Source: Pseudomonadota bacterium (GTDB taxonomy: Bacteria > Desulfobacterota > Desulfobacteria > Desulfobacterales > Desulfobacteraceae). From it: DNA of 13,893 nucleotides. Below are positions 8,022 through 13,893 of the stretch, piece by piece. The stretch is taken from the NCBI GenBank assembly GCA_018816605.1, contig JAHIVS010000150.1, positions 1-13,893 of the forward strand. Direction: 5' to 3'. The notes beneath the pieces were generated by a model. That model was not told the origin of the DNA and did not search any database. It saw nothing but the letters and a program-made list of their open reading frames with translations. Position 1 is the stretch's first letter. Each line of letters starts with the position of its first letter. The translations under genes and the position numbers were made by a program.

Positions 8022-9188
8022 ATGGAAACACACCATAGACCCATAATTGCCGATTCAAGCGCCATGGAAGCACTGCCGGACAACAGCATTGATCTGGTGG
8101 TCACTTCCCCGCCCTATCCCATGATTGAGATGTGGGACACCCTCTTCTCCGCATTCCAGCCCTCCATCGGAGCCTTGCTTGAAAAAGGCGACGGCCCCAA
8201 GGCCTTTGAGGCCATGCACGGGATTCTGGATCCCATATGGGCAGAATGTTACCGGGTTTTAAAACCCGGTGGCTTTGCCTGCATCAACATAGGAGATGCC
8301 ACCCGGACGTTCAGGGAAAGATTTGCCCTTTACACCAACCACGCCCGGATTCTAACGGCCGCCCAGACCCTGGGGTTTTCCTCCCTTCCCTGTATCCTGT
8401 GGCGGAAGCAGACCAATGCCCCCAATAAATTCATGGGGTCCGGAATGCTGCCGGGCGGAGCCTATGTCACCCTGGAGCATGAATATATCCTTGTTTTGAG
8501 AAAAGGCCCTAAAAGAGAATTTGCAAAGGAAGCTGACAAACAAAACCGCAGGCAGAGCGCTTTGTTCTGGGAAGAACGCAATGTCTGGTTTTCCGACATC
8601 TGGTTTGATATCAAAGGTGCCGTCCAGTCCCTTGGGGATAAAACCGCCCGGAAAAGGAGCGGGGCCTATCCCTTTGAGCTGGCCTACCGCCTGATCAACA
8701 TGTATTCTGTAAAGGGGGACCAGGTGCTGGACCCGTTTCTGGGGACGGGCACCACCATGGCCGCTGCCATGGCCGCCGGCAGAAACAGTGTGGGATATGA
8801 AATGGACGCAAGCCTCGGGCCTGCCATCTCCTCCATGGCCCAGACGCTGAAACCGCTGGCCGCCCAGGTGATTCAGCAGCGGCTTGTCCGGCACATTGCC
8901 TTTATAATGGACCGCATGGAAACCCACGGTCCCCTGAAACACAAGAACCTTTTCTATGGATTTCCGGTCATGACCGCCCAGGAAAAGGAGTTGCTGCTTA
9001 CCGCACCCGCAGCAATGACCCGAACCCCAGACCACCAATACCGGGTGGGCTATGATAGTCTGCCCCAGAATGAATTCTGCCGGGACTGGTCAAAGATACT
9101 GGAAAGCAGGGAGGCCAGCCGTCTGCTAACCGCCATGCAGAAAACCCAGGCAATGAAAAAAGATCTAACACAGGGTGAATTATTTTAA
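8022..9188 (+). CDS. Site-specific DNA methyltransferase, beta class (N4-cytosine or N6-adenine)
   Basis: An S-adenosylmethionine-dependent DNA amino-methyltransferase of 388 residues. The catalytic motif IV is TSPPY (28-32) near the N-terminus. The AdoMet-binding motif I, DPFLGTGTT (237-245), comes later, preceded by YPFELAYRLI. This circular order (IV, recognition region, I) defines the beta class. Serine in the TSPPY form is common in N4-cytosine enzymes but also occurs in N6-adenine enzymes, so the modified base is uncertain. I chose the ATG at 8022 because AGGAG lies five bases upstream; an ATG at 7983 would add 13 residues with no good ribosome-binding site. No restriction endonuclease or specificity subunit lies on either side, so it is solitary here. 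The target sequence is unknown. Confidence 0.9.
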   Translation: METHHRPIIADSSAMEALPDNSIDLVVTSPPYPMIEMWDTLFSAFQPSIGALLEKGDGPKAFEAMHGILDPIWAECYRVLKPGGFACINIGDATRTFRERFALYTNHARILTAAQTLGFSSLPCILWRKQTNAPNKFMGSGMLPGGAYVTLEHEYILVLRKGPKREFAKEADKQNRRQSALFWEERNVWFSDIWFDIKGAVQSLGDKTARKRSGAYPFELAYRLINMYSVKGDQVLDPFLGTGTTMAAAMAAGRNSVGYEMDASLGPAISSMAQTLKPLAAQVIQQRLVRHIAFIMDRMETHGPLKHKNLFYGFPVMTAQEKELLLTAPAAMTRTPDHQYRVGYDSLPQNEFCRDWSKILESREASRLLTAMQKTQAMKKDLTQGELF

Positions 9189-9264
9189 GGTTTTTGGACG
9201 TGGGTGTTCTCAGTCTCCCAGATTCAATCCAACCGCCTGGATCCAGCTCAAAAACAATCCGTCA

Positions 9265-9293
9265 TTGCGATAAAAGAAGCATATTGATATACT
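9265..9293 (+). promoter_or_regulatory. Candidate sigma-70 promoter of the flavoprotein-SYLF unit
   Basis: TTGCGA (9265-9270) and TATACT (9288-9293) are separated by 17 bases. The -10 box matches the consensus at five of six positions, the -35 box at four. Transcription would start near 9300, about 54 bases before the flavoprotein ATG. The 165-base gap after the methyltransferase otherwise holds a CTGGATCCAG palindrome at about 9237-9246 and no clear terminator. Confidence 0.5.
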
Positions 9294-9353
9294 ATGTGGG
9301 TTATGGAACCCGGACAAGGGACCAACAGATTGATAAACCAATAGGAGATTGCA

Positions 9354-9920
9354 ATGAAAGTCGTTTTATTACAGGGAAGTGCCAGAAAGAAAGGCAATAC
9401 CGCCAAGGCCCTTGGCTGGGTTGAAGAAGAACTTTTATCCCTTGGCCACGGCGTGGAATCCATCTACCTGAATTCGAAAAATCTGAACGGGTGTCTGGGG
9501 TGTGCCAAATGCAAAGAACATCCGGATGAGGTGGGGTGCATCCAAACCGATGATATTCCGGATATCCTGGGGAAAATGGTCGCTGCCCAGGCCGTGGTCT
9601 TTGCCTCTCCCCTCTATTTTTGGGGGGTTACCTCCCAGCTGAAGGCGGTTATCGACCGGACCTACAGCCTTTATACCAATTATCACCAGCCCGGCCATGC
9701 CTCCCTGGTTGAAGGGCAGCGCCAGGCCCTTTTGGTCACCGGCGGAGGTCCCTGGGAAAGCAATGCAGAAGCCGCCTTTACCGCATTCGGCCGCATCCAG
9801 AAGCCGCACAAGGCCGTCAATGCCGGTGAATTGTTCATCGGCCATTGCACCACCCCCGGCGATATGGATGAAAAAGTCCGGGAGCGGGTTCTGGCCTTTG
9901 CCCGGAAAATTGTGGCATGA
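9354..9920 (+). CDS. Flavodoxin-family iron-sulfur flavoprotein / NADPH-dependent FMN reductase-like
   Basis: A cytoplasmic flavodoxin-fold redox protein of 188 residues. It opens with a beta strand and phosphate-binding loop (KVVLLQGSARKKGNTAKAL, residues 2-20). An SPLYFWGVTSQLK segment (85-97) contacts the flavin ring in this family. Between them lie four cysteines, C47, C50, C53 and C62 (CX2CX2CX8C), similar to the compact motif that holds a 4Fe-4S cluster in archaeal iron-sulfur flavoproteins (Isf), with a slightly longer last spacing. FMN binding is very likely; the cluster is inferred. It probably acts in anaerobic electron transfer or reduction of oxygen species. AGGAG lies seven bases before the ATG. 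The next gene follows after 24 bases, so the two are probably cotranscribed. Confidence 0.88.
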   Translation: MKVVLLQGSARKKGNTAKALGWVEEELLSLGHGVESIYLNSKNLNGCLGCAKCKEHPDEVGCIQTDDIPDILGKMVAAQAVVFASPLYFWGVTSQLKAVIDRTYSLYTNYHQPGHASLVEGQRQALLVTGGGPWESNAEAAFTAFGRIQKPHKAVNAGELFIGHCTTPGDMDEKVRERVLAFARKIVA

Positions 9921-9944
9921 TCCGATAATTAAGGAGTGATAAAA

Positions 9945-10520
9945 ATGAAATCCCTAAAATCCGGCGTTTGGATGCTGGTCTTCCTACTGGCCGCAGGCAT
10001 GAGCTCCCAGACCTTTGCCGACGATTATTCACACACCATTTCCGTGTACAAGCAATCCGAGGCTGTCCGGCCTTTTTTCAAGGATTGCTATGGCTATGCC
10101 GTCTTTCCCCTGGTGGGAAAAGGCGGCATAATGATAGGCGGTGCCTTTGGAAAAGGACAGGTCTATCGGCAGGGGAAATTGTCCGGAACGGTTACTTTAA
10201 CAAAACTGAGTGTGGGATTCCAACTGGGCGGGCAGGCCTTTTCCGAAATTATTTTTCTCCAGGACCAACGGTCCTATGCTGAATTTACCAGCGGAAGTTT
10301 TGAATTTGACGGCTCCTTGTCTGCGGTGGCCATCACAGCCGGTGCCCAGGCAAAAGCCGGTACCGAGGGAGCCACCGCCGGTGCCAGTGCCGGCCCTGCA
10401 ACGGGTGTCCAGGCCCAAACCAATTATAATAAAGGGATAGCGGTTTTTGTCCATACCAGGGGCGGACTGATGTATGAAGTCTCCATTGGTGGTCAGAAAT
10501 TTGATTTCACCCCCCTATAG
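9945..10520 (+). CDS. Periplasmic SYLF-domain (YSC84-type) protein
   Basis: A secreted protein of 191 residues. The signal peptide is MKSLKSGVWMLVFLLAAGMS followed by SQTFA, with cleavage after about residue 25. The mature part is a SYLF/YSC84 domain: a VRPFFKDCYGYAVFPLVGKGGIM-type opening at about 41-63, a GAFGKGQVY segment, LTKLSVGFQLGGQAFSEIIFL (85-105) and a closing NKGIAVFVHTRGGLMYEVSI. This domain binds phosphoinositides in eukaryotes; the bacterial role is unclear and probably envelope-associated. An Ala/Gly-rich stretch (about 127-153) precedes the last strand. I chose the ATG at 9945 because AAGGAG at 9931-9936 is correctly spaced for it; an in-frame GTG at 9936 overlaps that site. 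A strong hairpin follows the stop. Confidence 0.9.
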   Translation: MKSLKSGVWMLVFLLAAGMSSQTFADDYSHTISVYKQSEAVRPFFKDCYGYAVFPLVGKGGIMIGGAFGKGQVYRQGKLSGTVTLTKLSVGFQLGGQAFSEIIFLQDQRSYAEFTSGSFEFDGSLSAVAITAGAQAKAGTEGATAGASAGPATGVQAQTNYNKGIAVFVHTRGGLMYEVSIGGQKFDFTPL

Positions 10521-10529
10521 GATGCCACG

Positions 10530-10576
10530 ATAGCTGCCGGTCCTTCCCGTAACCGGGTCGGCGGCTATTTGATTTG
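10530..10576 (+). terminator. Probable terminator after the SYLF gene
   Basis: ATAGCTGCCG (10530-10539) pairs with CGGCGGCTAT (10559-10568) through ten positions with one G-U pair, and CCCG/CGGG pairs inside the loop. A modest TTTGATTTG follows rather than a pure T-run. The position, ten bases after the TAG and before cls, fits transcription termination. Confidence 0.5.
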
Positions 10577-10598
10577 ACCGATACTTAAGGCCAGTGGC

Positions 10599-12020
10599 TT
10601 GTGGCAAAACCACCCTGATCCGGATATATCCGTGAATGAACAAATGCTTTACGTATTAATTATCCATTTAAGTGCCATTATCGCCGACATTCTGGTGCTG
10701 AGTGCCCTGGGCCACATGGTCTACCAGCGCAGGGAGCCCACCAGCATGATCGCCTGGCTTCTGGCCATTATTCTGCTTCCCTATATTGCCGTACCCCTCT
10801 ACTTTGTGTTCCGGAGCCGGAAGCTGAGAAAACGGACCAAGGCCCAGATTCAACTAACCTGCAAGGGCGAGGTTGCCCCTGAAAATGCCACTTCCCTTGA
10901 CATGATCCTGAGGGGAAACGGAATTGCCGGTGCCACCCTGGGCAACTGGTTTGCATTTTATACCGACGGCGTTGATGCATATTCAGCATTGATGGCCCAA
11001 ATTCAAAAGGCCGAACAACAGATTTTAATTTCCACCTATGTCTTCAGTTCAGATGAAGTCGCCCAGTCGATTCTTGAAGCTCTTGCCCGGAAAGCTTCCC
11101 AGGGAATAAGCGTAAAGCTGCTCATTGACAGTATCGGATCTCTTCCCCTGTATCTTTCCCAGGCGCCTTTAAAAAAGTTTAAAAAGGCCGGAGGAAAAGT
11201 GGCATTTTATATGCCCCTGCTGACCCGGCCCTTTCAAAATTATATCAATCTGCGAAATCATAGAAAAATTTTCCTCTTTGATGGTAAAACGGTTTTGGCA
11301 GGGGGGATGAACCTTTCCAGGGAATATATGGGGCCCGGACCCTGTGATGAACGGTGGCAGGACATTCTGTTTTCAATCCAGGGACCGGCGGTATTCCATT
11401 ACATGGAAATCTTCACCCAAGACTGGAACCATACCGCCCGTGAAAAACTGGATGCGCCCGTACAGATGCCCCTGTCCCACGGAGATACGGGCATACAGGT
11501 GGTTCCTTCCGGCCCGGATATTGCCGGTGATGCCCTGTATGAAGCCCTATTATCCGCCATATTTACAGCAGAAGAACGCATCTGGATCGTTACCCCCTAC
11601 TTTGTGCCGGACAGGGGTCTTATGCAGGCCCTGGTCATTGCCCGTCACAGGGGGGTGGACATAAAACTGATCACCCCGGCAAACTCAAATCACTGGATTG
11701 CCGACCTGGGGCGGTCCAGCTACATGAGGGACCTTACGACCAACGGAATTGAGGTCTGCCTTTACCGGGCAGGAATGATCCATGCCAAGGCCATTTTGGT
11801 CGATACAAAGGGGGTAATGATGGGTTCCGCCAATATCGACCAGCGAAGCCTGTTCTTAAACTATGAGGTTGTCAGCTTTATCTACTCTGAAAAAATAATT
11901 GCTGAAAGTGACCGCTGGATGAGAATGCTCCTTGAGAAATGCCACGGCCCGATGAAACCTGCCAGCAGATGGCGGAAAATGGGTGAAAATTTAATGAGCA
12001 TCTTTGCTCCCATGCTGTAA
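10599..12020 (+). CDS. cls: Cardiolipin synthase (phospholipase D family)
   Basis: An inner-membrane enzyme that joins phosphatidylglycerol molecules to make cardiolipin. Two N-terminal membrane helices (about residues 17-40 and 50-70) lie on either side of a QRREPTSMIAW segment typical of ClsA-type enzymes. Two phospholipase D catalytic motifs are intact: H221-K223-D228 (HRKIFLFD) and H395-K397-D402 (HAKAILVD), each followed by the expected GGMNLSREY or GSANIDQRS block. The length of 473 is close to the 486 of E. coli ClsA. The start is uncertain: TTG at 10599 has AAGG eight bases upstream, while in-frame GTG (10632) and ATG (10644) lack a ribosome-binding site but leave the first helix intact. 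An EEP-family gene follows after five bases. Confidence 0.93.
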   Translation: MWQNHPDPDISVNEQMLYVLIIHLSAIIADILVLSALGHMVYQRREPTSMIAWLLAIILLPYIAVPLYFVFRSRKLRKRTKAQIQLTCKGEVAPENATSLDMILRGNGIAGATLGNWFAFYTDGVDAYSALMAQIQKAEQQILISTYVFSSDEVAQSILEALARKASQGISVKLLIDSIGSLPLYLSQAPLKKFKKAGGKVAFYMPLLTRPFQNYINLRNHRKIFLFDGKTVLAGGMNLSREYMGPGPCDERWQDILFSIQGPAVFHYMEIFTQDWNHTAREKLDAPVQMPLSHGDTGIQVVPSGPDIAGDALYEALLSAIFTAEERIWIVTPYFVPDRGLMQALVIARHRGVDIKLITPANSNHWIADLGRSSYMRDLTTNGIEVCLYRAGMIHAKAILVDTKGVMMGSANIDQRSLFLNYEVVSFIYSEKIIAESDRWMRMLLEKCHGPMKPASRWRKMGENLMSIFAPML

Positions 12021-12025
12021 TTGCC

Positions 12026-12787
12026 ATGCTAACGCCTGTCGCCCCCCTCATACAATCCCCGGTCATCTTTGAAAAAACAATTCTTCCCGATGAGTTCGGT
12101 CTCGTATGCTGGAACATTCAGAAAAAAAACCTGAAAAAAAAATTTGCCCCCCTGATCCAGGGCTGGAAAAAAACCTATCACCTGGACCTGATACTCCTCC
12201 AGGAAGCCAAATTTTCCCCGACCCTGCTTTCCATTGCAGGATTTCCCTTTGTGGGAGCAGCCAATCTCCGATTGCCCAGGCATTTTTCCGGCGTGGTGAC
12301 AGCGGCCGGTGCAGATCCGTTTTCCAGCCAGTTTCAAATGACCCGGGCCAGGGAGACCTTGATCTCCACCCGGAAAAACACATTGATCACCCTCTACCGG
12401 TTTAAAAACAAAGAACTGCTGATGGTGGTCAATGTCCATGCCATTAATTTCAAATCCCTTGCCTGGTATCAATGGGAACTGTCTCAACTCTATGAACTGA
12501 TCAAGGGGCATTGCGGCCCCATGATCCTGGCCGGCGATTTTAATTGCTGGCGGCAAAGCCGGAAAACCATTCTGGATGCAATTACCAATCAACTGAACCT
12601 TGAGCATGCCCAGCCAAGGGATCCCCAGCACATCAAAGAATGGTTTGGCTTCCAGCTGGACCGGGTCTATACCAGGGGTCTTCTGCTGATGGATATCCAG
12701 GCCCTTGACTGCAAATCCTTTTCAGATCACAACCCCATCATTGCCAGGTTTGCCCGAGCCGATAAAATGGACCCTGCCCAGGACTGA
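12026..12787 (+). CDS. Endonuclease/exonuclease/phosphatase (EEP) family protein
   Basis: A metal-dependent phosphoesterase of the DNase I-like fold, 253 residues, with no signal peptide and therefore cytoplasmic. The catalytic landmarks are in order: N30 (CWNIQK), E60 (LILLQEA), H138 (VNVHAINF), D171 and N173 (AGDFNCW), D212 (LDRVY), and D234-H235 (SDHNPI). All metal- and phosphate-handling residues are present, so it should be active. The substrate (nucleic acid, phospholipid or sugar phosphate) cannot be told from the sequence. It begins five bases after the cls stop with no visible Shine-Dalgarno sequence, implying coupled translation. In E. coli an EEP gene (ybhP) also neighbours a cardiolipin synthase gene (clsB), which supports a shared membrane-lipid context. 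Confidence 0.9.
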   Translation: MLTPVAPLIQSPVIFEKTILPDEFGLVCWNIQKKNLKKKFAPLIQGWKKTYHLDLILLQEAKFSPTLLSIAGFPFVGAANLRLPRHFSGVVTAAGADPFSSQFQMTRARETLISTRKNTLITLYRFKNKELLMVVNVHAINFKSLAWYQWELSQLYELIKGHCGPMILAGDFNCWRQSRKTILDAITNQLNLEHAQPRDPQHIKEWFGFQLDRVYTRGLLLMDIQALDCKSFSDHNPIIARFARADKMDPAQD

Positions 12788-12826
12788 GACCCAAAGGAGA
12801 AAAACCCGAGTCCTGATTTCCCCGGA

Positions 12827-12843
12827 CAGGCGGCATCCGTCTG
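12827..12843 (+). terminator. Weak hairpin after the cls-EEP unit
   Basis: CAGGCGG and CCGTCTG form a 7-bp stem with one G-U pair and a three-base loop, 40 bases after the EEP stop. There is no adjacent T-run, so it may be only a partial or Rho-assisted terminator. A looser AGGACT/AGTCCT pair spans 12780-12814. Confidence 0.25.
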
Positions 12844-12894
12844 GCATAAGCATTTTCAAAATCACCACTGAGTTTTCCTGCCCAACCTTTTTTC

Positions 12895-12925
12895 TTGCAA
12901 TTTTCTTTGACCCATCTATGATGGG
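12895..12925 (+). promoter_or_regulatory. Candidate promoter of the META lipoprotein gene with a dyad on the -10 box
   Basis: TTGCAA (12895-12900) and TATGAT (12917-12922, five of six matches) are separated by 16 bases. Transcription would start near 12929, about 48 bases before the ATG. A perfect inverted repeat, CCCATC-tat-GATGGG (12911-12925), is centred on the -10 box and would suit a repressor site. The rest of 12788-12976 shows only weak hairpins. Confidence 0.45.
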
Positions 12926-12976
12926 CCTCAAACCAGCTCACTATGAATCTCAAGAAGGGTACAAGGAGGTTATGCC

Positions 12977-13411
12977 ATGAATAAATCGTTTTTTCTTCTG
13001 ATCCTGTTTGTTTCCATTGTTTCGTGCACAGGCAGCCGCAGCAGCAATCCCCAGGTGATACATCACTTTTCTCTTTTTAATGCAAAATGGATCCTGGTGG
13101 AAATCAACCAGACACCCGTCAATATTTCCGATGCGGCAAAGCAGCCCCATATCCGGTTTTCCGAAAAAGAGATGAAAGCAACGGGCAACAATGGATGCAA
13201 TTCCTTTTTCACAAAAATCAACACCATTGAGGAAAGACTGGGTTTCGGCCCTGTGGGCATGACCCGGATGGCATGCCGGGAATGGATGGCCAATGAAATG
13301 GCTTTCCTGTCGATGCTCCAGGCCTCCCGCCAATATGCCATTGAGGGGTATACCCTCTTGCTCATGGATGAAAAGGGTCAGGTGGTGGGAAAATTTATAG
13401 CAGCCAATTAG
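12977..13411 (+). CDS. META-domain (HslJ-like) lipoprotein
   Basis: An envelope lipoprotein of 144 residues. The signal sequence MNKSFFLLILFVSIVSC ends in a lipobox (IVSC), with Cys17 the predicted lipidated residue. The mature domain matches META/HslJ: a W at 38 (NAKWILVEIN), ATGNNGCNSFF (68-78) and GPVGMTRMACREW (91-103), the last two carrying the conserved cysteines C74 and C100. E. coli HslJ is a heat-inducible outer-membrane protein linked to novobiocin resistance, and META domains are generally tied to envelope stress; the exact function here is unknown. AAGGAGG lies seven to eight bases before the ATG, a very strong ribosome-binding site. It appears monocistronic and ends facing the next gene. 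Confidence 0.9.
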   Translation: MNKSFFLLILFVSIVSCTGSRSSNPQVIHHFSLFNAKWILVEINQTPVNISDAAKQPHIRFSEKEMKATGNNGCNSFFTKINTIEERLGFGPVGMTRMACREWMANEMAFLSMLQASRQYAIEGYTLLLMDEKGQVVGKFIAAN

Positions 13412-13430
13412 CCCCCCCTGAACACGATGG

Positions 13431-13463
13431 ATCGTTCTGACCGGTCCGGCCGGAACGATTTCC
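13431..13463. terminator. Hairpin between convergent genes
   Basis: ATCGTTC (13431-13437) and GAACGAT (13453-13459) pair perfectly, with CCGG repeats within the loop able to pair further. TTT follows on the plus strand, 20 bases past the META stop. It lies about 40 bases beyond the end of the minus-strand gene and could serve both, though neither side has a long T-run. Confidence 0.5.
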
Positions 13464-13500
13464 AGTCAATTCAGATAAAACCCGGTTTTTCTTGTTTGAA

Positions 13501-13893
13501 TCACACAGTCAGTTTTTCAGATCTCAGCATGTAATATAAGGCGATACCCACGATGAACCCGGCTGCCAGATTTGCGGCAAGGGTAATTCCCAGGATAAGA
13601 ATCGTTACAAACATTTCCTTGCGCGTTTTCATATCCAGAAGGGTAAGGCTCAATTGCGTCCCTGCAAATATGAGCAGGATGCCAAGGGCGGACATGGGCA
13701 ATAGATATAGAATCCCCATGAAATGCTCTCCCAGAAAAAGCGCCAAAACAATAAAGATGGCGCCGCTGATCAGGTTGGAACCGCCGGTGCGGGCACCGAA
13801 GCGATACCGGGAAGCAAGGCCTCCGGCACCATGGCACATGGGCATGCCGCCAATGAAAAAACCCATCAGATTTCCCAATGCCATGCTGATGCA
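13501..13893 (-). CDS. MOT1-like sulfate/molybdate transporter (N-terminus outside window)
   Basis: The C-terminal 130 residues of a polytopic membrane protein; the frame is open to the window edge, so the gene continues upstream of 13893. The diagnostic segment is GGMPMCHGAGGLASRYRFGA followed by RTGGSN, the signature of the MOT1 family (SulP-related molybdate or sulfate transporters without a STAS domain). At least three further hydrophobic helices follow (ISGAIFIVLALFLG, YLLPMSALGILLIFAG, MFVTILILGITLAANLAAGF), and it ends YYMLRSEKLTV with a TGA. Homologues in sulfate reducers are usually annotated as putative sulfate or molybdate transporters; the sequence does not decide between the two ions. 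It is convergent with the META lipoprotein gene. Confidence 0.88.
   Translation of the reverse strand, partial: CISMALGNLMGFFIGGMPMCHGAGGLASRYRFGARTGGSNLISGAIFIVLALFLGEHFMGILYLLPMSALGILLIFAGTQLSLTLLDMKTRKEMFVTILILGITLAANLAAGFIVGIALYYMLRSEKLTV

Noticed and set aside
9194..9424. A 76-codon frame between the methyltransferase and flavoprotein genes, containing a GYGTRTRDQQ string that recalls peptides read from the reverse strand of tRNA genes
   Set aside because: Read on the minus strand (about 9340-9295), the possible tRNA 3' half does not fold a proper T-arm, and no D-arm or acceptor partner exists. Neither a tRNA remnant nor a real protein can be supported.
12705..12980. A 91-codon frame overlapping the end of the EEP gene and the following gap
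   Set aside because: It starts inside a well-supported gene in another frame, crosses a promoter candidate, and shows no domain or ribosome-binding site.
1..13893. Signs of a mobile island or defence system
   Set aside because: There is no integrase, transposase, toxin-antitoxin pair, CRISPR array, nuclease-helicase set or long repeat. The lone methyltransferase is not enough to call one.

Overview
The window reads as ordinary chromosomal sequence from a Gram-negative anaerobe, most likely a sulfate-reducing Desulfobacterota of the Desulfobacteraceae type. This is inference from gene content: a TRAP carboxylate transporter, a small exported triheme cytochrome of the c3/c7 type, two transporters of sulfate/molybdate-related families, an iron-sulfur flavoprotein, and lipoprotein and periplasmic signal sequences. 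I see no rRNA, intact tRNA, CRISPR array, insertion sequence or phage gene. No gene-free stretch exceeds 300 bases; the longest are about 190-200 bases (2653-2850, 12788-12976).

Left end (minus strand, 1-2652): a TRAP operon in the order dctP-dctQ-dctM. dctM runs off the window, and dctQ and dctM overlap by ATGA. It is read divergently from a 754-residue SulP-like membrane protein with STAS and cyclic-nucleotide-binding-like domains (2851-5115).

Middle (plus strand, 5257-9188): a triheme c-type cytochrome, yaaA 10 bases downstream, glpK, and a solitary beta-class DNA methyltransferase. The methyltransferase's Shine-Dalgarno sequence is buried in a perfect 9-bp hairpin.

Right part (plus strand, 9354-13411): an iron-sulfur flavoprotein and a SYLF-domain periplasmic protein in one unit, behind a good sigma-70-like promoter and ended by a hairpin. 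Then come a cardiolipin synthase and an endonuclease/exonuclease/phosphatase (EEP) protein packed 5 bases apart, then a META-domain lipoprotein behind its own promoter. At the right edge the C-terminal part of a MOT1-like sulfate/molybdate transporter lies on the minus strand, converging on the META gene with a hairpin between them.

Functionally this is a set of separate housekeeping and transport units: carboxylate uptake, anion transport, glycerol phosphorylation, envelope lipid synthesis, redox and stress proteins. I do not see one integrated new system. The points most worth a second look are the methyltransferase SD hairpin, the divergent SulP-STAS-cNBD protein, the cls-EEP pair, and the triheme cytochrome that lacks the usual position for one distal heme ligand.
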